Shown: positions 22,497-33,566 of the stretch, in pieces
How positions within the stretch are numbered: position 1 is the stretch's first letter
Layout: each line of letters opens with the position of its first letter
NCBI GenBank assembly: GCA_949152475.1
Contig: OX424569.1
Coordinates: 32,533,950 to 32,597,949, forward strand
Reading direction: 5' to 3'
Length of the DNA: 64,000 nucleotides
Source: Terebella lapidaria
Lineage: Eukaryota > Annelida > Polychaeta > Terebellida > Terebellidae
Notes under the pieces: generated by a model
What the model was told of the DNA's origin: nothing
Seen by the model: the letters and a program-made list of their open reading frames with translations, nothing else
The model's database searches: none
Made by a program: the position numbers and the translations under genes

Positions 22497-23348
22497 ATGA
22501 TGGATTCTATCATAGGAATGGGAGCAATGAATTGCATACTTTCCTCTTTAGTGGTGATAACCAATGCGTCGGCGATAGCGGGTTTTTGCCTAACGAAGAA
22601 TAGGAAAAAATCGACTTACTATATCCTGATCCAGAACTGTACTGCAGGATGTCTCACTGGTCTGGCTACTTTAATAACTGGCTCTTACAGGGTATTTTTG
22701 ATGCAAAACTGGACGCTCTGTATGATAAGGTCATGGATGATCCGATCATCCACGGGAATATATGCTTATCACTTAGCGATGCTAAACTTGGATCTCTACC
22801 TATCACTGAAGCAGATGACGGTCGGACCCACTTTGTCAACGAGGACAGTTGTGATTGCTTCCGTTGCTGGTAACCTGTTCTGGACGTTGCTGGGTGTAGT
22901 AGTACTCGGTGTGTCGGAACTGAACACTTTGTGGAACTCTGTGGATCCCTGTCCTCCGCCCACATGGATCAGTGCAGGTTTTCTTGGGCTCTATCTCGTG
23001 ACGTTGATTGTCACATTGACCGCCCATGCATTGTCCATCAAGCTTGCCGAAACACGCACCAGTCCAATTGATCTTGTCCAGAGTACATCACTGAGGAAGC
23101 TAAAGAAGATGAAGATTGTTCTCTCAGTGTACAGTGTTTCTTGGTTCATGGCACTGGGGTTCCAAACTCTGTTTGCATTCTGTGGACCCTGCAAGCGAGA
23201 ACACGTGGAGGTAGGCCTGCGTTCGGCATTCACGATTGTGTTGCATGCACCACAGCTCTTCATACCTATTGTTCTCATCACTGCAAACGATGGACTTCCA
23301 AGATGTTTACAAGAAAATATGTCCCTGGAAATGTTGTTTGCGTCCTGA
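22497..23348 (+). CDS. GPCR-like seven-transmembrane protein, copy B
   Basis: 283 residues in one exon. Seven hydrophobic segments lie at about 7-31, 41-66, 75-102, 117-138, 156-180, 203-229 and 239-263. The pattern fits a short rhodopsin-class receptor: Asn in helix 1 (TNAS), a Cys75/Cys152 pair for the extracellular disulfide, LDLY where DRY normally sits, Trp in helix 4, a basic LKKMKIV start of helix 6 with SWF, and a Pro in helix 7. N48 and N71 are in glycosylation sequons. The N-terminus is very short. Classical DRY and NPxxY are not kept, so this is a divergent receptor, and a pseudogene is possible. Relative to copies A and C, one extra C near 23291 shifts the frame after ITANDGL. The cysteine-rich tail is replaced by an unrelated 16 residues. 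Ligand unknown. Confidence 0.6.
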   Translation: MMDSIIGMGAMNCILSSLVVITNASAIAGFCLTKNRKKSTYYILIQNCTAGCLTGLATLITGSYRVFLMQNWTLCMIRSWMIRSSTGIYAYHLAMLNLDLYLSLKQMTVGPTLSTRTVVIASVAGNLFWTLLGVVVLGVSELNTLWNSVDPCPPPTWISAGFLGLYLVTLIVTLTAHALSIKLAETRTSPIDLVQSTSLRKLKKMKIVLSVYSVSWFMALGFQTLFAFCGPCKREHVEVGLRSAFTIVLHAPQLFIPIVLITANDGLPRCLQENMSLEMLFAS

Positions 23349-24376
23349 GAATAGAGTGATCCCCTCCGACACTGGACAGCGGGTCATCAGCGTTGATATT
23401 TAGATTCAGTTAGTTCTTATAAAGTTGAGCAAACGATGGACCCCGAGAGGAGAAAATGTTTTCTCTCTAGAAATGTTATTTGCGTCGCGAGAACCAAGTG
23501 GTTCCCACCGACATTTACTGGATTGGATTGGGGTCCCCAGGACCAACATTTAGTTAGCTCTTATAGAATTGTGCACAATACTACACGAATGGCTACACAA
23601 GAGGCCACAAATGACAATATAACAGCACGTATGTACAATTAGTTTGTCAAGAAAATAAAGAAGCCAAGTACAATGAGATGTCAACCACACATCCTGAACA
23701 TTTCAAACTACCCGACTGTTTCCTGCGCGTATGCTGCTGTGAATAGAAGTATCTGTAAGACCAGCGTCGTTTTTGTAGTAAGAAAATTTTCGACCTAATT
23801 AGATCCAAGAAAATACAAAATTACCAGTCTCAAATCCCCTACTGCGGAGCCTTTGGATCATCAATTATTATCGTTTTCTTTGTTAAAATTGGGCAGTTTA
23901 ATGGCTCCTTCGTAAACAAAAACAATACAGTGTGAACCATTTGTACTGATTATATCAGATTGCCTTAATCAGCGATTCGTGAAGGCTATACCGGACTGCC
24001 ATAGTCTATTAAACGAAAGACACTTGGCCTTATTGGACTTAACAGAAATCGATGACAGCTGAAAGTCACTACATGTTCTCTAAATCTATACTGTTCACCA
24101 GTATACGATATGAGTTGTAGCAAAAGGCAGAACTCAGTTTGAAAGATGATTGCAAGCTCAATATCGTGTTTTGTTGCAGTGACTGTCAAAACATGTACAC
24201 ACATAAATGTCAGATATTTACAAGGATATCTGATAATTGAACGGTACAAGATCCTATCTGTAATAGAAAGTTCTATTTAACATAGTTGAATTTCATTTTA
24301 TTTTGTTGTGATAAATACTGTTGTTGGGATAAATACTTGTAAAGATCGTTATAGTGCACCCCGACTCGTTATAGTG

Positions 24377-24834
24377 TAAGCGGTGCAGCGGTGAAGTGGT
24401 TTTGTCCGGGCATGAGGTGGGCTTTGCTCGGGCAACACTGCTGATGCTGGGTGAAGATCAATTACTCTTTCTGTTGCAGCATCATATTTTGGTTGTCAGC
24501 GGATATAATAAAACAAGGTATGTGTCTCAAAATTTTGGTGACGAGAAGGATGTTTTGAAAGCAAATCTACCATGAAATGGACAAAGTATGTATTCCCTCA
24601 TAAAATAACCGATATGAATTGTGTAGTCACTTAGAACAGTTCGCAGGTTCTTGACTATCAAAGCTTATGATATTCCGGATTATTTGGAGGCGATAGCTGA
24701 ACTTGTGAATGAGTAGTATGTGCCCCAAAACAAAGCGAGTTGTACATACCATCCGTATGACCGAGCAAAACCCAGCATCAGCAATGTTGCCCGAGCAAAA
24801 CCCATGACCTGCCCAAGCAAAACCCACCGCTTAC
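24377..24834. mobile_element. 458-bp inverted-repeat element, unit B copy
   Basis: The left end TAAGCGGTGCAGCGGTG, GGGCTTTGCTCGGGCAACA and GCTGATGCTGGGT reappear inverted at the right (ACCCAGCATCAGCAATGTTG ... ACCCACCGCTTA). Arms are about 80-90 bp and imperfect. The second copy, at the same place in unit C (51518-51975), shows that it predates the duplication. No ORF. Confidence 0.7.
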
Positions 24835-27163
24835 AGGAATATGGAATATTTATTCAAAATGGTGTTTGTTTGTGAATCACAGAAATTAAGGATAAACCAC
24901 ATTCAATTATCTGGATGGAACTCTGTTTAGCTTGAATGATCGTTGTGCTTGCTTCACTCACTTGTTGTTTTTCTTGTGTGGATGTTAAATAAGTGGTAGT
25001 GTTTTACCGTATTTCCTCGCGTGATCAATGGTGACTGATTAATTCATGAAGGCTGAATACATCATTGGAAATGTGTTTGATGAAGTATCTTTCATGTTGT
25101 GGGGTATATGTGCTCGGGAGAAAAAAAACAAATAAACACGATTATATGTTGTGTGATTATCTCTGTTGAAAAGATGTACTCTTGGGTTCGAAATTGGAAT
25201 CGTGAGATCACGATGAATTCTTGGTCTCAACCTTGCTCAAAACCCAACAAAATGTTGATACCCGAGGTGTTTACCATACCATTTCCTTTATTGTATTAGT
25301 ATACTACCAAGTAGGCATTCCTGTTATGCATATCATTATTATCATATAACTAGTGTGTCCGAAAGAAACATTGAAATACAAACTGTTGCTGTAACATAGA
25401 CATTTCCAAAGTCAAATTTTGCCATATGTTGCATTTGGAAAAATCATGTCATTCTTTTAAATTTTATATATCAAGCAGCATAAAGACTACAGTGTATGTG
25501 TGTAACCGTACTGTTCATGGTTGATTTACAGAGTTAAATCAGTTGAGCACTCCATATAGAACCCGAAATTTTTCACGAATCTCAATATTCTACTTTACAT
25601 GTCTGAAGAAATATCCAGCAAACTGGAGAGTTGGTTACCACTATGGAGAACATTTATCCAAGTCGTGTTATCACATGTGGATGTTATAGGCATCTAAGAG
25701 GCATATATCCAAAAGATTCGTCTTGTTGTGCCTAGGTCCTTTCAGCCATTGGCAAGTTTAGTCTCACCAGATGGTAAGCATTCGTGTTCATTTAAATGCA
25801 AACCAGCAACCTATCTTTTGCACACTATATCCATCAATGCAGAAAACATAAGTTCCATTTATGGCGTTATGATGGTTCTCTTTTACACTAGATGGAATTA
25901 GTAAGCAATTGCATAGCAACGTATTAGAACAATTAAATAAACGGGGGGAGAAACGAACTCATACAAAAAGTATCCAATCAGAAGCCAGAAGGCTAGTTGA
26001 GTCTACGGTATCCTAGTGGCAGATTCAACGTCCGACACGGCTTCGAGGTATAAAATGTAAAAATCAACCAATTACCACCGACCCAACCAGATATTGACGA
26101 TGACATCACAAAGGACAACATTTTGTATTAAAACAAAACGTATTGCTTCAAGATTCACGTTATATGTTGAAATATACTACTAAGCAAAACATAATGATTT
26201 TCAAGCAAACTCGCGAATATTTCAGCTCCATCATGACTAAATCCGAACTCGAAGACAGATGAGCTATTGAAATAAGACTGAATAAATCAAACGGTAAAAA
26301 AAAAACACTGCTCCACTCGTCACCATTTTGATCTTTAATTGCATGGTTTTATATATTTAAAATGTATTGTACCATGTCTTCTCGTTTAATTATTAGCGAC
26401 GAATTACTCCATTAAGGTCGAATAAATCATCAGAAATTAATTATCTTGTATGTACTGATGTATTTTGGCCAGTAATATACACAAATAAACATGATTCAAA
26501 AACAGTCATGCTGCGCTCAATTTCTGTGTTTCTGGTAAATAACCTCTCTCAAAACTTATCCACCCTACTCTCCACATAAAATTATCTAAACAGCCTTCCA
26601 TCAGTTGTGGAGATATTTTCACTGGTGTGATCTCTTGACATCATGCGAATAATGGATCTTTCCACGGAGGCCTCTCTGAGACTATGAATATTCGGCAATT
26701 GTCGGGTTATTCCGTCAATTCAAACTAACCACTGAAGACTGCCCGCTCGCTAGTGCGTGTCCTGGCAACCTGAAACCATGTTTGTATTGTAACGGTTTTG
26801 GGGCGTACCCAAAGGTTTCCCCTAGGTATTTATGTTAGTGTTTTGTGATATTATGGTTAAATAACCGTTTATTAGGGTGTATATGTGTTTAAAGGTTCAT
26901 ACGGTTCCGTATTGTTAATGTTTTAAAGGTTTTCCGTCTCGGAACTTAGTAATTTATGATGTTGGTAAAGCCGGAGACGGATCCGGAGACGGAGACGGAA
27001 CCGGACACGGAGCCGGAACAATGGAGTACAAAAACGTAATGACGTTATTTCCGGAAGGTCATGTGATCAGCCTCGTTTTCGGTTTAAAAGGTGACGTGTC
27101 AGCCACTGATTGGTTCTAGAGTGTTTTTAGAAATCCGGAAAATATCAGTGTTTTGGCGGACTA

Positions 27164-27212
27164 TGACGTCACAATAGGTTGGTCACGTGACGTGGGTCTC
27201 AGGTCTATAAAA
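27164..27212 (+). promoter_or_regulatory. Element 2 LTR promoter
   Basis: TGACGTCA (27164-27171, CRE-type), TCACGTGA (27183-27190, palindromic E-box) and TATAAAA (27206-27212) follow in order, with an inverted CCAAT (ATTGG, 27109-27113) upstream. The same core recurs at 38243-38291 in the 3' LTR and, in closely similar form, before both zinc-finger ORFs. Confidence 0.75.
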
Positions 27213-27354
27213 GCCCCCGCTTCACAGCGGACGGCGGAGTTGGTGTCCTGACGTCGACCTGTGCAGACCCCTTCTCCCATAGCAGAGTACTCCCTTGTTC
27301 CGGATAGAGTCATCCAGATGATAGCAGTTAAGTCTTCCGACTGTGAACTTGGAA

Positions 27355-27360
27355 AATAAA
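27355..27360 (+). terminator. Polyadenylation signal in the LTR
   Basis: AATAAA lies about 150 bp after the TATA box, with a second AATAAA at 27416. In the 3' LTR the equivalents (38434, 38495) would end transcripts. This places a short R region in the middle of the LTR. Confidence 0.5.
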
Positions 27361-28181
27361 CATGAAAACTTCAACCGAGTTGTTTTTCCGTGTTCGTTAG
27401 GGAACTGGAAGTTATAATAAAGTTAGTTTCCCGGAAAAGACAGTTATACGGAGTAAAGGGAGATAAGACTACAGTCGGTTAAGACCAAGTTGTAACGACG
27501 TCTTAGGGTGATCTAAGAACCCAGATCACCGAGGAAGGAGTCGGAGACGGAGACGGAGGTGGAAATCAACGGAGCAACTACGGAGGCGGTATCGGACGGA
27601 GCAGTTGCAGAGACGGGAACGACGAAGCAGTTGCAGAGGCGGTACCGGACGACGGAGTTGCAGAGGCAGTACCTGACGGAGCGGTTGCGGTAACCGGAAG
27701 TGGGAACACTTCCGAGATACTCCATTTCAGGTGCAGTCGCAGGTTGCGGTGAGGCGGAGCCAACCGGAGCAGATTGCAGTGCGGCGGAACCTGGCAGAGC
27801 GGTTGCAGTATTCGGAAACGGCAACGTTCCCGGATTCTTTATTCCAGGCGCAGTCGCAGTTTGCAGTAAGACGGAAAACGACGGAGCTGTTGTAGTAAAG
27901 CGGTTTCCCGACGGAGCAGTTGCAGTACCCGGAGACGGAAACGCCTCCGGATCCTTACTTTACAGGTGCAGTTGCAGATTAGCAGTCGGGCAACGGTTAA
28001 GAGGTCCATTCCAGACCACGCTACCAACCTTAGAGACTTCTAGCCGGAGTTCAACCGTACAACAGTAGCAGTTTCCCGGAGTTTTACCGTTTCAGCTCCG
28101 GTTAAACAACAACTCACCCACCTCCCTAGAAAATCGGTTCATCAAGACGTCACAGAAGGGTTCAAACCCGTTACAACTTTT

Positions 28182-28199
28182 TGGTGGCAGCGGTGGGAT
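28182..28199 (+). other. Element 2 primer-binding site (tRNA-Leu type)
   Basis: TGGTGGCAGCGGTGGGAT starts 6 nt after the LTR. Its complement, ATCCCACCGCTGCCACCA, matches the 3' end of a metazoan tRNA-Leu as I recall it. Confidence 0.8.
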
Positions 28200-28209
28200 C
28201 ATCTGCAGT

Positions 28210-29502
28210 ATGACTACTAGACGGGGCAAATTGGCGGAACAGCAGCTGAAGGCAGCCGTGTCGGACACGGAGCAGCCTGTAGGAGCAGTAGGAGCTGAGC
28301 CGTTGCAGATGCCGGTTGCGGAAAAGGAAGCGGTTCGTCCTGCCGAGCGGAAGCTGTTGCAGCCGGAAATGCAGAAAGCAGTTGCAGACGAGCCCCTCCG
28401 GGTTCCTCAAGGAGAACAGCCTGCAGAGCAGTTAGCAGAGGCGGAAGTTAACTTTCCGGACCAGGCTGGCGATCGGGAACCGGATGCGGACCCGGAAGGC
28501 GGAGAGAACTTAGTCGACAACCTGACCAGATTATTGGCGACCCAAATGGAGGTGTTTCAGCAGCACCTGGCAGTAACCGGAAAGCAGCAGCAGGCAGAAG
28601 CAGTACAACAGCCAGCACCAAGGGCAGGAGTAGCCAGATTAATGACATACGACGGAACTGATCCGTGGCCGGAATATGAGGCTCACCTCCTTGAATACGC
28701 TCGGTACTACCGTTGGACAGCAGAGGAAAAGGCGCTGAACTTATGTGTCAGTTTGAGGGGTAACGCCCGCAGCATACTACTGGATCTGTCCGCGGAGCAG
28801 AGACGCAGCTTTGATACGGTTGTGGCGGCATTAAAACAGCAGTTTTGTCCGGGGGAGAAAACATTTGTTTTCCAGGCAGAATTGCAGACACGGAAATTGC
28901 AGCCGGAGGAGGAGCTGTCCGAGCTGGCCAGAGACATACGGAGCAAGACGCGGCTAGCTTACCCAAAAGCAGATCCGGCAACAACAGAAGTGCTCATGAA
29001 GATGCATTTCTGCAACAGCCTGACTAACCGAGATATGCGGTTGTCGGTATTGAAAAGCCACCCGGAAACGCTGTCGCAGGCCCTGGCTTTCGCTACCGAG
29101 TATGAGAGTATCATGAAAACGGACAACAGCAGACCAGCGGAGCGACACCGGACGAGGCAGCTGAACACGGAGCCGGAGTGGAGCCAGCAGGTGAACGAAT
29201 TGCGGAAGCAAGCCGAGCAGACTCAGCAGCAGATGGCGGATCTGATGACTCAGGTCAAGGAAGCGGTTAGCCGGCAGCAGCAGCAGCGCAGTTCCCGAGC
29301 GGATTTAGAATGTTTCAACTGTGGCCGGAAAGGGCATTTTGCCCGAGACTGTAGGCAGCCGAAGCAGCAGCAGCAGCGGCGTCAACCACAACAGCAGCAG
29401 TCGCCGCGACAACAGCAGCAGCAGCAGCAGCCGCAGCCGCAGCAGCAGCAGCAGCAACAATTGCAGCAGCCACGACAGCAGCAGCAGCAGCCGGAAAACT
29501 AG
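28210..29502 (+). CDS. Element 2 Gag polyprotein
   Basis: 430 residues from the first ATG after the primer site. The N-terminus is acidic and Ala/Glu-rich. A Gag core lies at about 143-300 (TYDGTDPWPEYEAHLLEYAR, LRGNARSILLDLSAE), then a CCHC zinc knuckle CFNCGRKGHFARDC at 368-381, then a long Gln-rich tail encoded by CAG/CAA runs. It forms the particle and binds RNA. The ORF ends GAA AAC TAG; the preceding G makes the heptamer GGAAAAC. In the -1 frame translation would run on into pol. Confidence 0.9.
   Translation: MTTRRGKLAEQQLKAAVSDTEQPVGAVGAEPLQMPVAEKEAVRPAERKLLQPEMQKAVADEPLRVPQGEQPAEQLAEAEVNFPDQAGDREPDADPEGGENLVDNLTRLLATQMEVFQQHLAVTGKQQQAEAVQQPAPRAGVARLMTYDGTDPWPEYEAHLLEYARYYRWTAEEKALNLCVSLRGNARSILLDLSAEQRRSFDTVVAALKQQFCPGEKTFVFQAELQTRKLQPEEELSELARDIRSKTRLAYPKADPATTEVLMKMHFCNSLTNRDMRLSVLKSHPETLSQALAFATEYESIMKTDNSRPAERHRTRQLNTEPEWSQQVNELRKQAEQTQQQMADLMTQVKEAVSRQQQQRSSRADLECFNCGRKGHFARDCRQPKQQQQRRQPQQQQSPRQQQQQQQPQPQQQQQQQLQQPRQQQQQPEN
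29493..29499 (+). promoter_or_regulatory. -1 frameshift heptamer GGAAAAC before the gag stop
   Basis: G GAA AAC directly precedes TAG (29500-29502). Pol is in the -1 frame, is open through this point and has no ATG near its start. The A-site shift AAC to AAA is the strong type, the P-site is non-canonical. Element 1 has GGGAAAC at the same place. Confidence 0.65.
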
Positions 29503-32500
29503 AGCGGGTCGCGGAAAAGGGGAAATCCGGGACCCGGAAGAGAGGACACCCCCATAACCGGCAGGTGGTTCACGGACCCGGTCCCAGGGGCGAGGTGGGC
29601 ATGTGTGTGACAGCCAGAGTATGCGGAGAGCCAGTAACGCTGATAATCGACACCGGCAGCACTGTCACAATGCTCAACCTACAAACCTGGGAACGGATCC
29701 GGAAACCCGGAATGAAGCTGAAGCGGTCGCCGATTCGTCTTTCAATGGTTGACGGAAGTAACATACGGACACATGGCCGGAAAGAACTCCCACTCAACAT
29801 CGCAGGAGTAGCTGAGACCGTGACGTTCGAGATTGCAGACTGTGAAGACGAAGGAATACTGGGGATGGATTTCATCCGTTCCCGAGTATCCGGCATAAAC
29901 TTCGACCGGATGACCATGCAGATGGGCAGCCAGGAGGTGTTCCTCACCATGTTCGAGCAGACCAGGGAGCCGTTTCCGATCAACGCTGTAGCAGATTACC
30001 AAATTCCGCCGGAAACGGAACAGCTGATTATAGGACAAGCAGAGAGTGTCCGTGAAGCAGAAGGAGTACTAGAAATGCCGCAGGAGCCTACGGAGAAAAG
30101 ACCTTGGCTGATCGGGAGAACTTTATCCCGGATAAAGCAAGGAACAGTCCCGGTTCGAGTGATCAACGTGATGGCAGAGCCGGTAATCATCAAGAAAGGA
30201 GCGCAGTTGGCGACGATGACCACCTTAGCAGCCGGTTGCAGTGTTGTGCCGTTGGCGGAGCGGAGCCGGAAGGTGCAGATTTCCACGGAGTCGGAGGCCG
30301 GGCGGAATTGGAGCGGGTACGAGAAGCTGCGGCAGTTAGCAGAGCAGACCCAGGATGCAGTGCCGAGTCATTTCCGCGAGAGAGTAACCGACCTCCTATT
30401 TCGGAATAAGCCGACCTTCAGTAATGATGCCGGAGAACTGGGGCAGACCAACGAGGTACAACATCAGATAAACACGGGCAGTCACCGGCCGATTAAGCAG
30501 CCAACCAGACGAATTCCGCCAGACAGGAGGGAGCTGGTGAGCAGTCTGATTCAGGAGATGAAAGACAAGAACGTCATTGAAGAAAGTAGCAGTCCGTGGG
30601 CTTCACCGATTGTCCTCGTGAAGAAAAAGGATGGAACCACCCGGTTCTGCGTCGATTACCGGCGGTTAAATGCAGTCACGGAGAAAGATGCTTATCCGTT
30701 GCCGAGAATAGACGACACCATAGCAGCCTGTGCAGACGCTAAATGGTTCTCCACTCTCGACCTGACCAGTGGCTACTGGCAGGTCGGGATGGATGAAGAC
30801 GCCCGGAAAAAGTCGGCCTTCTGTGTTCCTGGCGGCCTTTACCAGTTCAAAGTGATGAGTTTCGGCTTGTGCAATGCTCCGGGTACGTTCGAGCGGTTGA
30901 TGGAGAAGGTGCTAGGCGGTTTGTCCTGGAAGACCTGCCTCATATATCTGGACGACATCATAGTCTACAGCAAGACCCTGGAGGATCACATCCGTGATCT
31001 TCAGGAGGTGTTCAGCAAGCTGAGAGAGGCAGACCTAAAAGTCAAACCGTCAAAATGCAAGTTCTTCCAGCCGGAGGTGTCTTTCCTAGGTCACATAGTC
31101 GGCAGAGACGGTATCCGCACCGACCCGGCAAAAACGGAGGCAGTACGGAAGTGGCGGACACCCACCAACCTGACGGAGCTGCGCAGTTTTCTGGGTCTTT
31201 GCTCCTATTACCGGAAGTTCGTGCCGAAGTTCTCCGAGATTGCAGCGCCGCTGAATCACTTGACGGAAAAAGGGGTGCCGTTCCGGTGGCAGACGGAGCA
31301 AGAACAGGCATTTGCAGAGCTGAAGAACCGCCTAGTATCGGCACCGATACTCGGGTACCCAAGGGAGCAAGGCCGATATATCCTGGACACGGACGCCAGT
31401 GACACCGGGCTGGGAGCAGTACTGTCACAGAAGCAGGGCAACCAGGAGCGGGTGATAACCTACTTGAGCCGCAGCCTAACCAAAGAAGAACGGAGATACT
31501 GTGTCACCCGGAAGGAGCTCCTGGCGGTTGTGTTTGCGGTACAGAAGAATAAGCAGTACTTGCTGGGACGACACTTCCTTCTTCGCACGGATCATGGCAG
31601 TCTGACCTGGCTTATGAATTTCAAGGAGCCCCAGGGGCAGGTAGCCCGGTGGATTGAGCTCCTGAGTGAGTTTCATTTCGACATCGAACATCGTCCGGGG
31701 CGAATCCATAATAATGCGGACGCCTTGTCCAGATCCCCATGCAGCCAATGCGGAAAAATCGACTGGAAACAAGCCAAGATAGATGCCTGGAACTACGGAG
31801 AAAGAATCCGGCAGACACGAAGTGAAGAAACTCCTCAGCCCAAGCCAAAGAAGGGGGGACGCCGGAAGCGGTCAAGGAGATCGGGCGGAGAAGCGGAACT
31901 GACGGAGGAAGCAGTCCCAAGGAAGGCGGTTGCAGTAGCGGAGAAAGCAGCGTCCCGGAAGCCGGTTGCGGTTGCGGTGACGGAGAAAGCAGCGTCCCGG
32001 AAGCCGGTTGCGGTTGCGGTGACGGAGAAAGCAGTGTCCCGGAAGCCGGTTGCGGTTGCGGTGACGGAGAAGGCAGTTCCAGGAAAAGCGGATGCGGTTG
32101 CAGAGCAGATTAGGCTGGCGGAAAATGCGGACCAGGATACTGTGCTGGGGCAGAAATATCGACCAGATGATTTGCGGAGAATGCAGCAAGCAGAACCTTG
32201 GTACTCACTGGTGACGTCGCTGATCGACGGGAGCGGTACGGCTGGCAGTGCAGACTTTTCCAGCATGAGCAGCGAGGAGAAAGTGCTGTACGGGATGCGG
32301 AAGACCTTGCTGAAAGTCGACGGAGTAGTCTACCGGAAATGGAGAACGGCAGAAGGAACCAGCCGAATGCAGTTAATAACCCCGAAGGAGCTGAGACAGG
32401 AGATTTTCCGTCTGGCCCACCAGAGCCGGACGGGAGGACACCTCGGAAGCAGAAGGATGGCGGCTAGCATTCGGAGGCGGTATTTCTGGCCGGCTATGAT

Positions 32501-33566
32501 GCGGGACATAAAGCAGTGGGTGCTGAGCTGTGACGAATGTGCGTCAAGAAGTATGCAGAACTTGAAACGATCTCCGATGCAGAAATACCGGGTTGGAGCG
32601 CCCATGGAGAGGGTGGCAATGGACGTGATGGGTCCGTTACCTAAATCCACCCGGGGGAACCGGTACATCTTAGTAATCGGCGATTACTTCACCAAGTGGG
32701 TAGAGGCTTACCCGATGCCGAATCAGGAAGCGGTGACGGTTGCGGACATATTCGTCAACCAGTTTGCAGCGCGGTACGGTATCCCGATGGAGATACACAC
32801 CGACCAAGGCAGAAATTTCGAGTCCGACTTGCTGAGAAATGTTTGCAGAATCCTGGGGATTCACAAGACACGGACGACCGCTTTCCGACCTCAGTCGGAC
32901 GGTTTCATCGAGCGATTCAACCGGACGCTGCAGCAGATCTTGAGCCTGTACGTAAGCGAGCGGCAGACCAACTGGGATCAGCTAGTTCCGTTGGCGATGG
33001 CAGCTTACCGGAGTACCCCGCAGGAGACAACCGGGCAGAGTCCCAACTTGCTGATGCTGGGCAGAGAAGTCAACACTCCGGTAGAGTTACTGATTGGCAG
33101 ACCGCCGGGAGAATCAACGGCAGAAGTAACAGAGTATGGCAGTCAGCTCCGGGAGCGACTAGAGGCGGTATACAAGGCGGTTCGAGCGAAATCTGGCAGA
33201 GAAATGGAACGGCAGAAGAAGCTGTACGACCGGAGGAAGGTCAACAATCAGTTCCAGCCAGGAGACCGAGTGTGGATGGCGGTCAAAACACGGAAGAAGG
33301 GCAAAGCTCCCAAGTTGCAGAGGAAGTGGAGCGGTCCAAAGCTAGTGCTGAGCAGATTTACCGACGTGACCTACGAGATTGCAGAGAGTGAAACTCGACA
33401 GAAGGTGGTTCACTTCGATTTGCTGAAACCGTATAATGGCGTCAAGCATCCGAGATGGATGAAGCGGAGAATGGCGGATTCCTGGAGGCAGACGGAGCCG
33501 CCGAAGCAGAGTAGTGTTCCGGAGACGGAACCGACGGTCTCTGAGTCGGATACGGACTCGGAGTAA
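29496..33566 (+). CDS. Element 2 Pol (protease-RT-RNase H-integrase)
   Basis: Read by -1 frameshift from gag. Residue numbers here count from the GTG codon at 29565, which gives 1333 residues. The protease has DTGS at about 29-32. RT has FCVDYRRLN at about 357 and YLDD at 461-464. RNase H has LDTDAS at about 607-612. A linker with three 14-residue repeats follows. Integrase has an HHCC zinc domain (second Cys pair C989/C992), then D1020, D1080 and E1116, giving DD35E spacing. A GPF-like module and an acidic tail close it. All catalytic residues are present with no stop or frameshift, so Pol looks functional. It performs reverse transcription and integration. Confidence 0.92.
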   Translation, partial: KLERVAEKGKSGTRKRGHPHNRQVVHGPGPRGEVGMCVTARVCGEPVTLIIDTGSTVTMLNLQTWERIRKPGMKLKRSPIRLSMVDGSNIRTHGRKELPLNIAGVAETVTFEIADCEDEGILGMDFIRSRVSGINFDRMTMQMGSQEVFLTMFEQTREPFPINAVADYQIPPETEQLIIGQAESVREAEGVLEMPQEPTEKRPWLIGRTLSRIKQGTVPVRVINVMAEPVIIKKGAQLATMTTLAAGCSVVPLAERSRKVQISTESEAGRNWSGYEKLRQLAEQTQDAVPSHFRERVTDLLFRNKPTFSNDAGELGQTNEVQHQINTGSHRPIKQPTRRIPPDRRELVSSLIQEMKDKNVIEESSSPWASPIVLVKKKDGTTRFCVDYRRLNAVTEKDAYPLPRIDDTIAACADAKWFSTLDLTSGYWQVGMDEDARKKSAFCVPGGLYQFKVMSFGLCNAPGTFERLMEKVLGGLSWKTCLIYLDDIIVYSKTLEDHIRDLQEVFSKLREADLKVKPSKCKFFQPEVSFLGHIVGRDGIRTDPAKTEAVRKWRTPTNLTELRSFLGLCSYYRKFVPKFSEIAAPLNHLTEKGVPFRWQTEQEQAFAELKNRLVSAPILGYPREQGRYILDTDASDTGLGAVLSQKQGNQERVITYLSRSLTKEERRYCVTRKELLAVVFAVQKNKQYLLGRHFLLRTDHGSLTWLMNFKEPQGQVARWIELLSEFHFDIEHRPGRIHNNADALSRSPCSQCGKIDWKQAKIDAWNYGERIRQTRSEETPQPKPKKGGRRKRSRRSGGEAELTEEAVPRKAVAVAEKAASRKPVAVAVTEKAASRKPVAVAVTEKAVSRKPVAVAVTEKAVPGKADAVAEQIRLAENADQDTVLGQKYRPDDLRRMQQAEPWYSLVTSLIDGSGTAGSADFSSMSSEEKVLYGMRKTLLKVDGVVYRKWRTAEGTSRMQLITPKELRQEIFRLAHQSRTGGHLGSRRMAASIRRRYFWPAMMRDIKQWVLSCDECASRSMQNLKRSPMQKYRVGAPMERVAMDVMGPLPKSTRGNRYILVIGDYFTKWVEAYPMPNQEAVTVADIFVNQFAARYGIPMEIHTDQGRNFESDLLRNVCRILGIHKTRTTAFRPQSDGFIERFNRTLQQILSLYVSERQTNWDQLVPLAMAAYRSTPQETTGQSPNLLMLGREVNTPVELLIGRPPGESTAEVTEYGSQLRERLEAVYKAVRAKSGREMERQKKLYDRRKVNNQFQPGDRVWMAVKTRKKGKAPKLQRKWSGPKLVLSRFTDVTYEIAESETRQKVVHFDLLKPYNGVKHPRWMKRRMADSWRQTEPPKQSSVPETEPTVSESDTDSE
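31915..32110 (+). repeat. 42-bp (14-residue) tandem repeat in the pol linker
   Basis: VAVAVTEKAASRKP is repeated three times with partial copies at each side, between RNase H and the integrase zinc domain. The repeat is in frame and reads as an Ala/Val/Lys-rich flexible spacer. Confidence 0.8.

Larger units (their letters stand above)
26788..28175 (+). repeat. Element 2 5' LTR (1388 bp)
   Basis: Begins TGTAACGG and ends CCGTTACA, giving an 8-bp inverted terminal match. The interior is rich in CGGAGACGG and GCAGTTGCAG words. No difference from 37867-39254 was found in the lines compared. Confidence 0.95.

Noticed and set aside
24627..24827. 66-codon minus-strand ORF shared by units B and C (24627-24827, 51768-51968)
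   Set aside because: It lies in the arm of an inverted-repeat element; conservation follows from the recent duplication, and no domain is visible.
27513..28068. Ala/Thr/Ser-rich ORFs inside both LTRs of element 2
   Set aside because: Present identically in both LTRs only because the LTRs are copies. Low-complexity translations of CGGAGACGG repeats with no domain.
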